Of a DNA stretch of 12,243 bases, positions 1-6,088 are shown in pieces; the first letter of the stretch is position 1; each line of letters starts with the position of its first letter. This DNA comes from Gammaproteobacteria bacterium. GTDB lineage: Bacteria; Pseudomonadota; Gammaproteobacteria; HK1. A program made the translations under genes and the position numbers. A model generated the notes under the pieces. It had not been told where the DNA came from, ran no database searches, and was given only the letters and a program-made list of their open reading frames with translations. Location: positions 1-12,243 of the forward strand of contig JAGRHX010000007.1 of NCBI GenBank assembly GCA_020444775.1, in the 5' to 3' direction.

Positions 1-309
1 GCCTTCCCCTATGCCGCGCGGCGCGCGATTCGTTACGGTGATGGCTGGATCCCGCGCGCCGACCGGCTCGAGAGGGACGGCGTCGGCGTGCTCATCGAAA
101 AGTTCAGGGACATGGCCCGAGATGCCGGCCGGGATCCCGCCACATTGCCTATCACCATCTTCCGGGTTCCCGACGAGATCGAACGTCTGCGCTTTTGCGA
201 GCAGATAGGCGTCGACCGGGTGGTGTTCAGCCTGCCCGCGGAGAAGGCAGACAAGCTGATGCCGATCATCGACCGCTGGAGCGCGCTCAAGCGTCAGCTC
301 GAGGGCTGA
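1..309 (+). CDS. LLM class (F420-type) oxidoreductase, C-terminal fragment
   Basis: This is the last 102 codons of a gene that begins before the window. The reading frame is open from base 1 to a TGA at 307-309. The visible segment starts AFPYAARRAIRYGDGWIP, the typical late segment of bacterial luciferase-like TIM-barrel oxidoreductases (a G-DGWIP-type motif). It ends with AGRDPATLPITIF and GVDRVVFSLP, which I associate with the Rv2161c-like F420-dependent subfamily. Family members oxidise or reduce organic substrates in the cytoplasm using F420H2 or FMN. The N-terminal cofactor-binding half is off-window, so F420 versus FMN cannot be decided. The gene converges on the minus-strand gene at 370-609 and is the first of several oxidoreductases here. 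The family call is fairly secure; cofactor and substrate are not. Confidence 0.82.
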   Translation, partial: AFPYAARRAIRYGDGWIPRADRLERDGVGVLIEKFRDMARDAGRDPATLPITIFRVPDEIERLRFCEQIGVDRVVFSLPAEKADKLMPIIDRWSALKRQLEG

Positions 310-369
310 CCCGCGTTCTGTCCGCGGACCGGGAAGTCGGTGTGGGCAGGTGGCGTGGCGGCCGTCGGC

Positions 370-609
370 TCAGCAACCGCCGCTGGTGCCGACCAGCGAG
401 CTGACCTCGGTGCCGTCGGCGACACGGGCAGGGATGGAGAGGGTGCGTGGACCATCGACGAGCAGGATGCGGCCGCCATCCGAGCGCATCGCGACCAACA
501 CCTCGTGGCCGTCGTGCAGGCCGCACAGTAGCAGCCAGCGCAGTGCGCTCCGGGTACGGGTGCCGACGATTCGTACGCGCCGTCCGGTCGGCGCCGAGCT
601 CAATCGCAT
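370..609 (-). CDS. Small FeoA-like (SH3-fold) protein
   Basis: This is a 79-residue minus-strand gene starting at ATG 609-607 and ending at TGA 372-370. A textbook GGAGG (complement of 617-621) lies 7 nt before the start, which strongly supports real translation. The protein reads G-RRVRIVG near residues 9-15, LLLCGLHDGHEV at 26-37, GGRILLVDGPRTLSI at 45-59 and ADGTEV at 64-69. That pattern matches the FeoA domain (G-x-V-x-I-x-G, then a leucine-rich turn with GL-x-G-x-x-V, then a final short strand). FeoA is a small cytoplasmic SH3-like protein that assists the FeoB ferrous-iron transporter, and the same fold occurs in metal-responsive regulators. No feoB is adjacent in this window. The tail ends in GTSGGC, leaving a C-terminal cysteine. 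It is divergent from the dehydrogenase at 812 and shares its 202-bp upstream region. The FeoA assignment is by pattern only and could be wrong. Confidence 0.6.
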   Translation of the reverse strand: MRLSSAPTGRRVRIVGTRTRSALRWLLLCGLHDGHEVLVAMRSDGGRILLVDGPRTLSIPARVADGTEVSSLVGTSGGC

Positions 610-616
610 CTGGGTG

Positions 617-621
617 CCTCC
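617..621 (-). promoter_or_regulatory. Ribosome binding site of the FeoA-like gene
   Basis: The plus strand reads CCTCC, giving GGAGG on the minus strand, 7 nt upstream of the ATG at 609. This perfect anti-SD match is the main reason for treating this short frame as a real gene rather than a shadow. Confidence 0.7.
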
Positions 622-641
622 ACGCTCATCGACATCGATCG

Positions 642-675
642 CAGATCATCCGAACGGGCAGATCGTCCGAACGGG
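642..675. repeat. 17-bp tandem direct repeat in a divergent promoter region
   Basis: Two head-to-tail copies, 642-658 and 659-675, differ at one base: CAGATCATCCGAACGGG and CAGATCGTCCGAACGGG. They lie between the divergent FeoA-like gene and the hydroxyacid dehydrogenase. A 17-bp period is about 1.6 helical turns. The repeat could be a pair of regulator sites or a simple replication-slippage duplication. Confidence 0.75.
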
Positions 676-716
676 TAGCCGTCGTTGGCCACGGTTTCGA
701 ACAGTACCTTCGCGAA

Positions 717-731
717 TGCACATTATTATCA
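717..731. promoter_or_regulatory. AT-rich Fur-box-like site (tentative)
   Basis: TGCACATTATTATCA matches 11 of 15 positions of the 7-1-7 Fur consensus TGATAATNATTATCA, with the right half-site perfect (7/7) and the left half 4/7. It is the most AT-rich spot in a very GC-rich gap and lies upstream of a FeoA-like gene, which fits iron control. It could equally be only a -10-like AT patch serving either divergent gene. Confidence 0.3.
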
Positions 732-811
732 TTGGCGACGATTCTCGGGCAAGCGCCGGCGCCGGCGGATCGCCCGGGTTCGTGACGTAGTCCACAACAG
801 GAGGGACGGGG

Positions 812-1660
812 ATGGCACACAGCCCAGCCAGCGATCACCCAGCCACAGAGCGCATCGGTTTCATCGGCCTCGGGAACATGGGTGGCCCGATGGCCCGGAA
901 TCTGCTCGAAGCGGGCTTCGAACTGACCGTGTTGGATCTGGACGCCGAGCGTGTCGCGGCGCTGGCGACTCGCGGAGCCCGGGTGGCGAGCAGCCCACGC
1001 GAGCTGGCGGAGCACAGCGATGTGGTCTGCTCGGTGGTGATGAATGATCGGCAGACCCGCGAGGTGATGCTCGGCGACGACGGGGTCCTGGCCGGTGCCG
1101 CGGCCGGCACCCTGGTCATCCTTCACAGCACGCTCAGCGTCGCCACCTGCCAGGAGCTCGGTCGACTGGCGGCGGCTCGTGGGGTGGATCTGATCGATGC
1201 CGCGGTCAGCGGTGCCGCGGAGCGCTCGGAGCAGGGCAGCCTGACGCTGATGGTCGGTGGTGAGGCCGCAGTGCTGGAACGCGCCCGGCCGGTCTTCGAG
1301 GTCGTCGGCGAGCGGGTCTTTCACATGGGACCGCTCGGCATGGGGCAGGCCGCGAAGCAGTGCAACAACCTGATGTCGCTGGTCAACGTGCACGTGGTCG
1401 AAGAAGCCCTGCGTCTGGCCAGCGCACTGGGTATCGAGGAGGCGCGGATGCGCGAGCTCGCCGAGTGCAGCAGCGGTGACAGCTGGTCGCTGCGCAACAT
1501 CGACAACATGCGGGCGCTGGCCGCGCTGCATACCGGTGGCGACACCAGCATGGGACGCTTCGGCCGCAAGGACATCTCCCTGGCCTCGAAGCTGGCGGCC
1601 AGCATCGGCACCCCGACGCCAATCGTCGACTTCGTGTTCGATCTGACCAAGCAGCACTGA
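812..1660 (+). CDS. NAD(P)-dependent beta-hydroxyacid dehydrogenase (3-hydroxyisobutyrate dehydrogenase / tartronate semialdehyde reductase family)
   Basis: The 282-residue length is normal for this cytosolic family, which interconverts beta-hydroxyacids and their semialdehydes with NAD(P). An AGGAGGG at 799-805 lies 6 nt before the ATG. The Rossmann motif is G19-L-G-N-M-G24 in IGFIGLGNMGGPMARNLL. The substrate-binding signature DAAVSG is at 129-134, followed by GSLTLMVGG at 142-150. The interdomain segment GMGQAAKQCNN (176-186) supplies the catalytic lysine K182 and N186. K253-D254 near the C-terminus matches the conserved late KD pair. The second domain is all-helical, as expected. Family members include MmsB, GarR and GlxR as well as imine-reductase-like enzymes; which one this is cannot be told. 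It lies 164 bp ahead of the GMC oxidoreductase in the same direction, so the two may act on consecutive alcohol/aldehyde steps of one pathway. Confidence 0.92.
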   Translation: MAHSPASDHPATERIGFIGLGNMGGPMARNLLEAGFELTVLDLDAERVAALATRGARVASSPRELAEHSDVVCSVVMNDRQTREVMLGDDGVLAGAAAGTLVILHSTLSVATCQELGRLAAARGVDLIDAAVSGAAERSEQGSLTLMVGGEAAVLERARPVFEVVGERVFHMGPLGMGQAAKQCNNLMSLVNVHVVEEALRLASALGIEEARMRELAECSSGDSWSLRNIDNMRALAALHTGGDTSMGRFGRKDISLASKLAASIGTPTPIVDFVFDLTKQH

Positions 1661-1721
1661 CTCCGCCGCCGATCCGGAGTGCGTGCGGCTGGATGGCTTC
1701 GCGCCCGGGGTCGCATCTCGC

Positions 1722-1727
1722 TATAGT
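1722..1727 (+). promoter_or_regulatory. Possible -10 element before the GMC gene
   Basis: TATAGT matches the sigma-70 -10 consensus at 5 of 6 bases, about 98 nt ahead of the TTG start at 1825. The best -35 candidate (TTCGCG at 1698-1703, 18-bp spacer) is poor. The element suggests the GMC gene may be transcribed on its own, but the call is weak. Confidence 0.2.
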
Positions 1728-1811
1728 CGGTGCCCGGAGGTCAGCTCAGGTGAGGCCCGCTCGCGGCTTTGCCGTGTGTCAGCCGTGCCATGCGTTAGGC
1801 GCATCAACGAC

Positions 1812-1817
1812 GGAGGG
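1812..1817 (+). promoter_or_regulatory. Ribosome binding site that fixes the TTG start of the GMC gene
   Basis: GGAGGG lies 7 nt ahead of TTG 1825-1827. The longer frame from ATG 1693 would add 44 residues (MASRPGSHLAIVG and onward) that do not resemble the family. The FAD-binding motif begins eight residues after the TTG-encoded start, as expected for GMC proteins. Confidence 0.75.
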
Positions 1818-1824
1818 TTGGGAC

Positions 1825-3492
1825 TTGGCGGAATCGGCAGGTGAATCGTTCGACTATGTGATCGTGGGGGCGGGTTCCGCCGGCTGCATACTGGCCAACC
1901 GACTGAGCGCGAGCGGCGAGCACAGCGTCTGCCTGCTCGAGGCCGGTCCGCCTGACTGGCATCCGTACATCCATATCCCGGCCGGTTTCATCAAGACCCT
2001 GACCGATCCGAAGGTCAACTGGCTGTACGAGTCCGAGCCCAGTCATTGGACTGGCGGGCGTTCGATCGGCGTCCCGCGTGGCAAGACCCTGGGCGGTTCC
2101 AGCTCGATCAACGGCCACATCTACAACCGCGGGCAGCGCATGGACTTCGATAGCTGGGCGCAGCGTGGCAACCGCGGCTGGAGCTACGCCGACGTGCTGC
2201 CGTACTTCCGTCGCTGTGAGCAACGTATCGGTGACAAGGACGAGACCTTTCGCGGCAGCGATGGCTATCTGACCGTGACCGATCTGGACTACAGCCACCC
2301 GCTGTGCGAGCTGTTCATGCAGGGCGCCAACCAGATAGGCATCCCGCGTAATCCGGACTACAACGGCGAGCGGCAGGAAGGGATCTCCTACGTCCAACGC
2401 ACCACCTACAAGGGGCGACGGATGAGCACGGCGCGGGCTTTTCTCAAGCCCGCGCGTTCCCGTCCCAACCTGACCGTCCGCACGCGCGCGCACGCCACCC
2501 GAATTCTGCTCGACGGCAAGCGCGCGATTGGTGTCGAGTATGCTCGTGGTGGAGCCGGGGGGCCGCGTGTCGAGGTGCGGGCTCGAAAAGAGGTGATACT
2601 GAGCGGCGGTGCGATCAACTCACCACAGCTGCTGCAGCTCTCCGGTATCGGGCCGGGGGCCCTGCTGCAGTCGCTGGGCGTTCCGCTCGTGCACGAGCTC
2701 GCCGGCGTTGGTGAGAATCTGCGCGATCACTACGCACCACGCTTCGCGGTGCGGGTGAAGAACATCGAAACCCTGAACGAGCGCTCGCGCGGCCTGCGGC
2801 TGGCCGGCGAGATCGTCAAGTACCTGGTCGGCGCCAGGAGCATCGTCGCGCTGAGTCCGTCCATGGTCTACGGCTTCTGGCATTCCGACGAGGCGGCGCG
2901 CAGCAACGACCTGCAGTTCATCTTCACCCCGGCCAGCTACAAGGAAGGTGTGCACGGCTTGCTGGACGAGCACCCCGGTTTCACCATCGCTGCCTGGCAG
3001 CATCGCCCGGAGAGCAAGGGCTGGGTGCGGGCGCGCTCCGCGGATCCGTTCGCCAAGCCGAGCATCAATCCGAACTATCTGGCCGAGGAGAGCGACCGAC
3101 GAGTGCTGCTCGGTGCCATGCGCCTCGCGCGCCGCCTGATCCATACCGAGCCGATGAGGCCGTATATAGACTTCGAGGCCTATCCGGGTGATGACGTGCA
3201 GACCGACGACGAGCTGCTCGAAGCCGCCCGCCATTATGGCAACACCACCTTCCACGTCATGGGCACCTGTCGGATGGGCCCGGAAACCGATCCCACCGCC
3301 GTGGTCGACGAGCAGCTCCGCGTGCGTGGCATAGCTCGATTGCGGGTCATCGATGCCTCGGTCATGCCGTCGATGTTGTCGGCGAATCTGAACGCGGCGA
3401 CCATGATGATCGCGGAGAAGGGATCCGACATGGTGCTCGGCAAGCCGGCGCTGGAGCCGATCATCGTTGCCGAGAGCCATCATGCGGCCTGA
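1825..3492 (+). CDS. GMC-family FAD-dependent oxidoreductase (choline dehydrogenase-like)
   Basis: The product is 555 residues when started at TTG 1825, the usual family length. GMC enzymes oxidise primary alcohols to aldehydes using FAD. The N-terminal dinucleotide motif is VIVGAGSAG (12-20) followed by LLEAG. PROSITE-like signature 1 is GKTLGGSSSING at 86-97. Signature 2 is GGAINSPQLLQLSGIGP at 261-277. The C-terminal domain has TTFHVMGTCRMG with catalytic His477, and the second active-site position is Asn521 in SANLNAATMMIAEKGSD. This gives the His/Asn pair of choline oxidase-type enzymes rather than His/His. There is no signal peptide, so it is probably cytoplasmic or peripherally membrane-bound and feeds electrons to quinone or another acceptor. 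The nearby dehydrogenase and LLM enzyme suggest a role in degrading an alcohol-bearing compound. The substrate cannot be inferred. The family assignment is very secure. Confidence 0.94.
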   Translation: MAESAGESFDYVIVGAGSAGCILANRLSASGEHSVCLLEAGPPDWHPYIHIPAGFIKTLTDPKVNWLYESEPSHWTGGRSIGVPRGKTLGGSSSINGHIYNRGQRMDFDSWAQRGNRGWSYADVLPYFRRCEQRIGDKDETFRGSDGYLTVTDLDYSHPLCELFMQGANQIGIPRNPDYNGERQEGISYVQRTTYKGRRMSTARAFLKPARSRPNLTVRTRAHATRILLDGKRAIGVEYARGGAGGPRVEVRARKEVILSGGAINSPQLLQLSGIGPGALLQSLGVPLVHELAGVGENLRDHYAPRFAVRVKNIETLNERSRGLRLAGEIVKYLVGARSIVALSPSMVYGFWHSDEAARSNDLQFIFTPASYKEGVHGLLDEHPGFTIAAWQHRPESKGWVRARSADPFAKPSINPNYLAEESDRRVLLGAMRLARRLIHTEPMRPYIDFEAYPGDDVQTDDELLEAARHYGNTTFHVMGTCRMGPETDPTAVVDEQLRVRGIARLRVIDASVMPSMLSANLNAATMMIAEKGSDMVLGKPALEPIIVAESHHAA

Positions 3493-3528
3493 GGCCTCCT
3501 CACCCGGGTTGAGTCCGACCGCGTCGCT

Positions 3529-3571
3529 GCTGTAGGCCACGGCCTACAGCGTGTGGGTCGAATGCCTACAG
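3529..3571. promoter_or_regulatory. Perfect 10-bp-arm palindrome plus a third half-site, operator-like
   Basis: GCTGTAGGCC (3529-3538) and GGCCTACAGC (3541-3550) form a perfect inverted repeat around AC. An extra copy of its half-site, GCCTACAG, occurs at 3564-3571, exactly 22 bp (two helical turns) after the copy at 3542-3549. The third half-site overlaps the candidate -35 at 3569-3574. No T-tract follows the palindrome, so an intrinsic terminator for the GMC gene is less likely than a regulator-binding array, although the hairpin could still help end that transcript. Confidence 0.55.
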
Positions 3572-3597
3572 ACAAGTGCGGTTTAAGTGAAGATAAT
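3569..3597 (+). promoter_or_regulatory. Candidate sigma-70 promoter for the 96-aa gene
   Basis: CAGACA (3569-3574, four of six -35 bases including GACA), a 17-bp spacer, then GATAAT (3592-3597, five of six -10 bases). Transcription would start near 3604, about 94 nt ahead of the ATG at 3698. The palindrome at 3529-3550 would then be centred near -64, and the third half-site overlaps -35. That layout is typical of activator-controlled promoters. Confidence 0.4.
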
Positions 3598-3697
3598 TCC
3601 CAACACGGTCATGCGCTGAGAACATAACGATTTGCCAGGGCACTGACCGGCAGGCCGGAGTGAGGCAACGAGGAAGCAGGGACAGGAGGGCCGCGAG

Positions 3698-3988
3698 ATG
3701 GACCCGGAGCGGAGGCGAGCGCAGGGTGGTTCTGCAGACGGCGAGCAGGAGCGAGGTGAGGCCGCGGATCCGCGGTCAGCGGAGCCGTCGACGGCGCTGG
3801 GTGATGAGCTCTATGTGCTCGGTCTGGTCGGGGGATTGTGCTCGCAACCCCAGCGCGACGAGGTGGTGTTGACCGCCGCGCTGTCACTGTTGCGTACCCT
3901 GCAACAGAAACGTCGTGACGCGTCCCGTGCGCGTGAGGGTCGCTGCCGCGATGACAGCGAGGCCGACCTCGAGGTCGACTTCGTCTGA
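3698..3988 (+). CDS. Hypothetical 96-residue protein
   Basis: I do not recognise this family. AGGAGG at 3684-3689 lies 8 nt before the ATG, and a plausible promoter lies upstream, so the frame is more likely real than the long antisense frames across it. The first 33 residues are charged and low-complexity (rich in R, E, G, S), probably disordered. Residues 34-72 (LGDELYVLGLVGGLCSQ then DEVVLTAALSLLRTLQQ) look like two amphipathic or semi-hydrophobic helices. The tail is again charged (KRRDASRAREGRCRDD, then acidic EADLEVDFV). There is no signal peptide or clear membrane segment. It stands alone between the GMC gene and the duplicated small protein at 4219. A small adaptor or regulator is one possibility, but nothing in the sequence proves a role. 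Confidence 0.5.
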   Translation: MDPERRRAQGGSADGEQERGEAADPRSAEPSTALGDELYVLGLVGGLCSQPQRDEVVLTAALSLLRTLQQKRRDASRAREGRCRDDSEADLEVDFV

Positions 3989-4030
3989 CCCACCGGTTCC
4001 CAGCCGGCGCGCTGCTGTCCCGGAAGCCCC

Positions 4031-4100
4031 CCACCGAGTCGCTCCCACCGAGTCGCCCCCACAGAATCGCCCCCACAGAATCGCCCCCACAGAATCGCCT
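4031..4100. repeat. 14-bp minisatellite, five tandem units
   Basis: Five contiguous 14-bp units start at 4031, 4045, 4059, 4073 and 4087. The first two are CCACCGAGTCGCTC and CCACCGAGTCGCCC. The third and fourth are identical, CCACAGAATCGCCC, and the fifth ends in T instead of C. The array lies in the 230-bp gap between two small genes. Fourteen is not a multiple of three, so it is unlikely to be coding; the minus-strand frames through it are glycine/tryptophan-rich artefacts of the repeat. The gradient from diverged to identical units is typical of slippage expansion. Confidence 0.92.
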
Positions 4101-4218
4101 GGCCGTGCATCCAAGCATGAACTGTCCTCGAAGCGTTGCTCGGAAAATCGCCCGGGGCGAATCGTTTATCATGACGGTCTTCAGTCGAGGTCCGGCATGG
4201 CCGGCCGGGAGTGCTGTC

Positions 4219-4608
4219 ATGACCACGCTTCGCAAGTACCGCCGGCGCGAACGGACGGCCGTGGTCGCCGTCAGGCTGGACCTGTGCACGGATGGGTTCG
4301 CCTATCGCAAGTGGGGGGCCGAGCAGCGCTGCAAGCCCGGCGACTGGGTGGTCGACAACCAGGGCGACGTCTACACCATCGATGCGGCGTCGTTCGCTCG
4401 CACCTACGAGCGCGTCAGTCCGGGCATGTATGTGAAGACCGCGCCGGTGTGGGCCGAGCGTACCGACAGCGCTGGCGCCATCCGCACCCGTGAGGGTGAG
4501 ACCCACTACGCTGCCGGAGACTATCTGGTCTACAACGACGCCGAGCGTGGTGACGGCTACGCGGTATCGGCCGATCGTTTCCATACCCTCTACGAGGCGC
4601 TCGACTGA
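4219..4608 (+). CDS. Small internally duplicated protein, PGDYG-like
   Basis: The chosen start is ATG 4219 (129 residues), because GGGAG at 4207-4211 sits 7 nt upstream. In-frame ATGs at 4105 and 4171 would add residues overlapping or abutting the minisatellite region and have poorer ribosome sites. The protein holds two similar modules: residues 29-66 (KPGDWVVDNQGDVYTIDAASF then ARTYERV) and 88-128 (AAGDYLVYNDAERGDGYAVS then ADRFHTLYEAL). Each has a GD-W/Y-x-V core, an acidic turn and an F-x-x-x-Y-E end. This resembles the poorly characterised PGDYG-type families and small phage or bacterial proteins that carry a GDW-type motif. There is no signal peptide or membrane helix; it is probably a soluble beta-rich protein. 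Function is unknown and no neighbour suggests one. The duplication is seen directly; the family name is from memory. Confidence 0.72.
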   Translation: MTTLRKYRRRERTAVVAVRLDLCTDGFAYRKWGAEQRCKPGDWVVDNQGDVYTIDAASFARTYERVSPGMYVKTAPVWAERTDSAGAIRTREGETHYAAGDYLVYNDAERGDGYAVSADRFHTLYEALD

Positions 4609-4904
4609 GCCCTCTGGCTGCTTCTTCCCCCGGGTCGCGACCCGCTACCGATGCTCGAGCGGCTGCCATGCCGTGCCATTCGCTGGCGTTGCCGGCAACG
4701 CCGGGTCGCGGCTCGAACGGTGCCTGCGCGCCCCCTCTTTGCGCGCCGCGTCATGACGCGAGCCTCCGCTGACAACACAATGCGCGTTCGGCGCGAGCCG
4801 CGCGGCTTGCAGGCCACGCAGTGGATTGGCACTGCAGGACACGGCGGGTGGTCACGCGTCGGATGGCACCGCTTGTCACACAACCAGAGAAGGGGGGAGA
4901 ACCG
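4609..4904. other. Gene-free, palindrome-rich gap
   Basis: No coding frame with a credible start is visible in these 296 bases; long antisense frames overlap the cyclase gene and look like shadows. The gap holds several inverted repeats. CGGGTCGCGACCCG (4631-4644) is fully self-complementary. GGCGTTGCCGGCAACGCC (4685-4702) is an 18-bp perfect palindrome. A stem spans 4793-4810 around AGCCGCGCGGCT. GCAGTG-gattgg-CACTGC lies at 4818-4835. The first two could end the small gene's transcript although they lack T-tracts. The last is operator-sized and lies 70 bp before the cyclase start. Confidence 0.5.
4818..4835. promoter_or_regulatory. Operator-like inverted repeat upstream of the cyclase gene
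   Basis: GCAGTG and CACTGC arms flank a 6-bp GATTGG spacer. Its 18-bp size suits a dimeric helix-turn-helix regulator. It lies 69 nt ahead of the cyclase ATG. No convincing -35/-10 pair was found near it. Confidence 0.3.
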
Positions 4905-5975
4905 ATGTCTGACACACGCAAGATGCGATCGCTGTTGCTGGCCGCGGGCCTGCTCGGCGGCATGCTGCTGGGCGGCGCCGCGCAGGCTGAATGCACAGAC
5001 AAGAACTGGCGCGGCTGCGCGGGCAAGCCGTGGGTGGACGGTGACACCATGGAGACCCCACTCGGCTCGAAGTGGTGGCCGAACGCCCTGTGGGGCGCAG
5101 ATGACGAGGCCGGTTCGACCAACTGGTACACCAAGCCCGAGGTGGTGATGCGAGCCATCGGCCAGATCAAGACCGGTAAGGTCTACAAGCTCGGTCATGA
5201 CTACCATTCCAAGATGCCGCTGTTCGGCGACCGCAAGTTCGTGCTGAGGATCCCCGGCACGCCGACCGGTGGCCCGTTCGGTGGCAACAGCATCGTCTGG
5301 CATGATGACTTCCTGGCGACGGAGATCGGCCAGGTCGGCACGCAGTTCGACGGCCTGGGTCACATTGGCGTGCAGATCGGTCACGATGGCGACCGCTCAC
5401 AGATGCGCTTCTACAACGGTATCACCGAGGCCGAGATGGCGACCGCCTACGGGCTGGTCAAGCTCGGCACAGAGAAGCTGCACCCGATCGTGGCCCGCGG
5501 CATTCTCATCGACTTTGCCGCGTTGCGCGAATGGGATACCAATCAGTGCGCCAGCATGGACGACGTCAAGGCGGCGCTCGCCAAGCAGGGTATGAGCGAT
5601 TTCCAATTCGCCGCGGGTGACGCCCTGCTGTTTCGTTTCGGCTGGGAACGACATTGGGAGAACCCGGAGAAATTCAACTCCGGTGAGCCGGGGCTGTGCA
5701 TGGATACCGCGCGCTGGGTGGCGACCGAGGTCCAGGCTGGCGTGACCGGCGGTGACAGCTGGGCGGCGACCGATCCGGTGCCCTATCCGGGCGAGCCGGC
5801 CTGCGCGTTCTGTGTTCATCAGTATCTGCAGACCCGGCACGGCATCGTCAACCAGGAGAACCTGGCGTTGAAGCAGCTAGCCGACGATGGTGCCTATGTC
5901 TTCACCTATATCTATTCGCCGGCGCCGATCCGCGGCGCGACCGGCTCCATGGGATCGCCGCTGGCGATCCGCTGA
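4905..5975 (+). CDS. Exported cyclase-family protein (kynurenine formamidase-like fold)
   Basis: The product is 356 residues from ATG 4905, with a GGGGGGAG purine run (4892-4899) 5 nt upstream. Residues 1-28 form a Sec signal peptide: basic MSDTRKMRS, hydrophobic LLLAAGLLGGMLLGG, then AQA before E29. It is therefore likely periplasmic, and the mature protein has several cysteines. The cyclase family (PF04199) includes kynurenine formamidase and isatin hydrolase, metal-dependent amide or ring hydrolases with an HxGTHxDxxxH motif. Here that motif reads Q143-V-G-T-Q147-F-D149-G-L-G-H153, so two usual His ligands are Gln. The downstream ligand region is present as H305-Q-Y-L-Q-T-R-H312-G-I-V-N-Q-E318-N-L. 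The ketopantoate-reductase-like gene follows 113 bp later and may be cotranscribed. It may hydrolyse an imported or extracellular cyclic or amide substrate; altered metal use or altered chemistry is possible. Confidence 0.85.
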   Translation: MSDTRKMRSLLLAAGLLGGMLLGGAAQAECTDKNWRGCAGKPWVDGDTMETPLGSKWWPNALWGADDEAGSTNWYTKPEVVMRAIGQIKTGKVYKLGHDYHSKMPLFGDRKFVLRIPGTPTGGPFGGNSIVWHDDFLATEIGQVGTQFDGLGHIGVQIGHDGDRSQMRFYNGITEAEMATAYGLVKLGTEKLHPIVARGILIDFAALREWDTNQCASMDDVKAALAKQGMSDFQFAAGDALLFRFGWERHWENPEKFNSGEPGLCMDTARWVATEVQAGVTGGDSWAATDPVPYPGEPACAFCVHQYLQTRHGIVNQENLALKQLADDGAYVFTYIYSPAPIRGATGSMGSPLAIR

Positions 5976-5994
5976 GTGATTGCACGCCGCAATC

Positions 5995-6024
5995 GCTGCG
6001 CGACGCGAGAACGTGTCGCGCAGC
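5995..6024. other. Strong intergenic hairpin between cyclase and reductase genes
   Basis: GCTGCGCGAC (5995-6004) and GTCGCGCAGC (6015-6024) are perfectly complementary around a 10-nt loop. No T-run follows, so it is more likely an mRNA-stability or processing element, or a weak attenuator, than a classic intrinsic terminator. A second smaller stem, CGGCAG-gtcga-CTGCCG, lies at 6048-6064 just before the next ribosome site. Confidence 0.6.
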
Positions 6025-6088
6025 TCGACGTGGACACCCACCCACCCCGGCAGGTCGACTGCCGTACTACACACAGGAGCGACAAGAC

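Noticed and set aside
626..1657. 343-codon open frame on the minus strand
   Set aside because: It lies wholly antisense to the well-supported hydroxyacid dehydrogenase and its composition (His/Gln/Arg-rich) is typical of a GC-rich shadow frame.
1660..1680. Terminator after the hydroxyacid dehydrogenase (ACTCCG/CGGAGT arms)
   Set aside because: Only 6-bp arms with a 9-nt loop and no T-tract; too weak to call in GC-rich DNA.
1693..1824. 44-residue N-terminal extension of the GMC protein
   Set aside because: The extension does not resemble the family, and the TTG at 1825 has a perfectly placed GGAGGG with the FAD motif right after it.
4031..4100. CRISPR array
   Set aside because: The units are contiguous 14-mers with no spacers and there are no cas genes.
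3811..4584. 257-codon minus-strand frame, and another at 3609-4289
   Set aside because: Both run through the 14-bp minisatellite and opposite the two small genes. They have no convincing ribosome site and contain repeat-derived Gly/Trp runs.
4824..4845. Sigma-54 promoter suggested by TGGCAC at 4827
   Set aside because: The required GC/TTGC -12 element is not present at the right spacing.
4590..5384. 264-codon minus-strand frame
   Set aside because: It is antisense to the exported cyclase and reads as arginine/alanine-rich shadow sequence.
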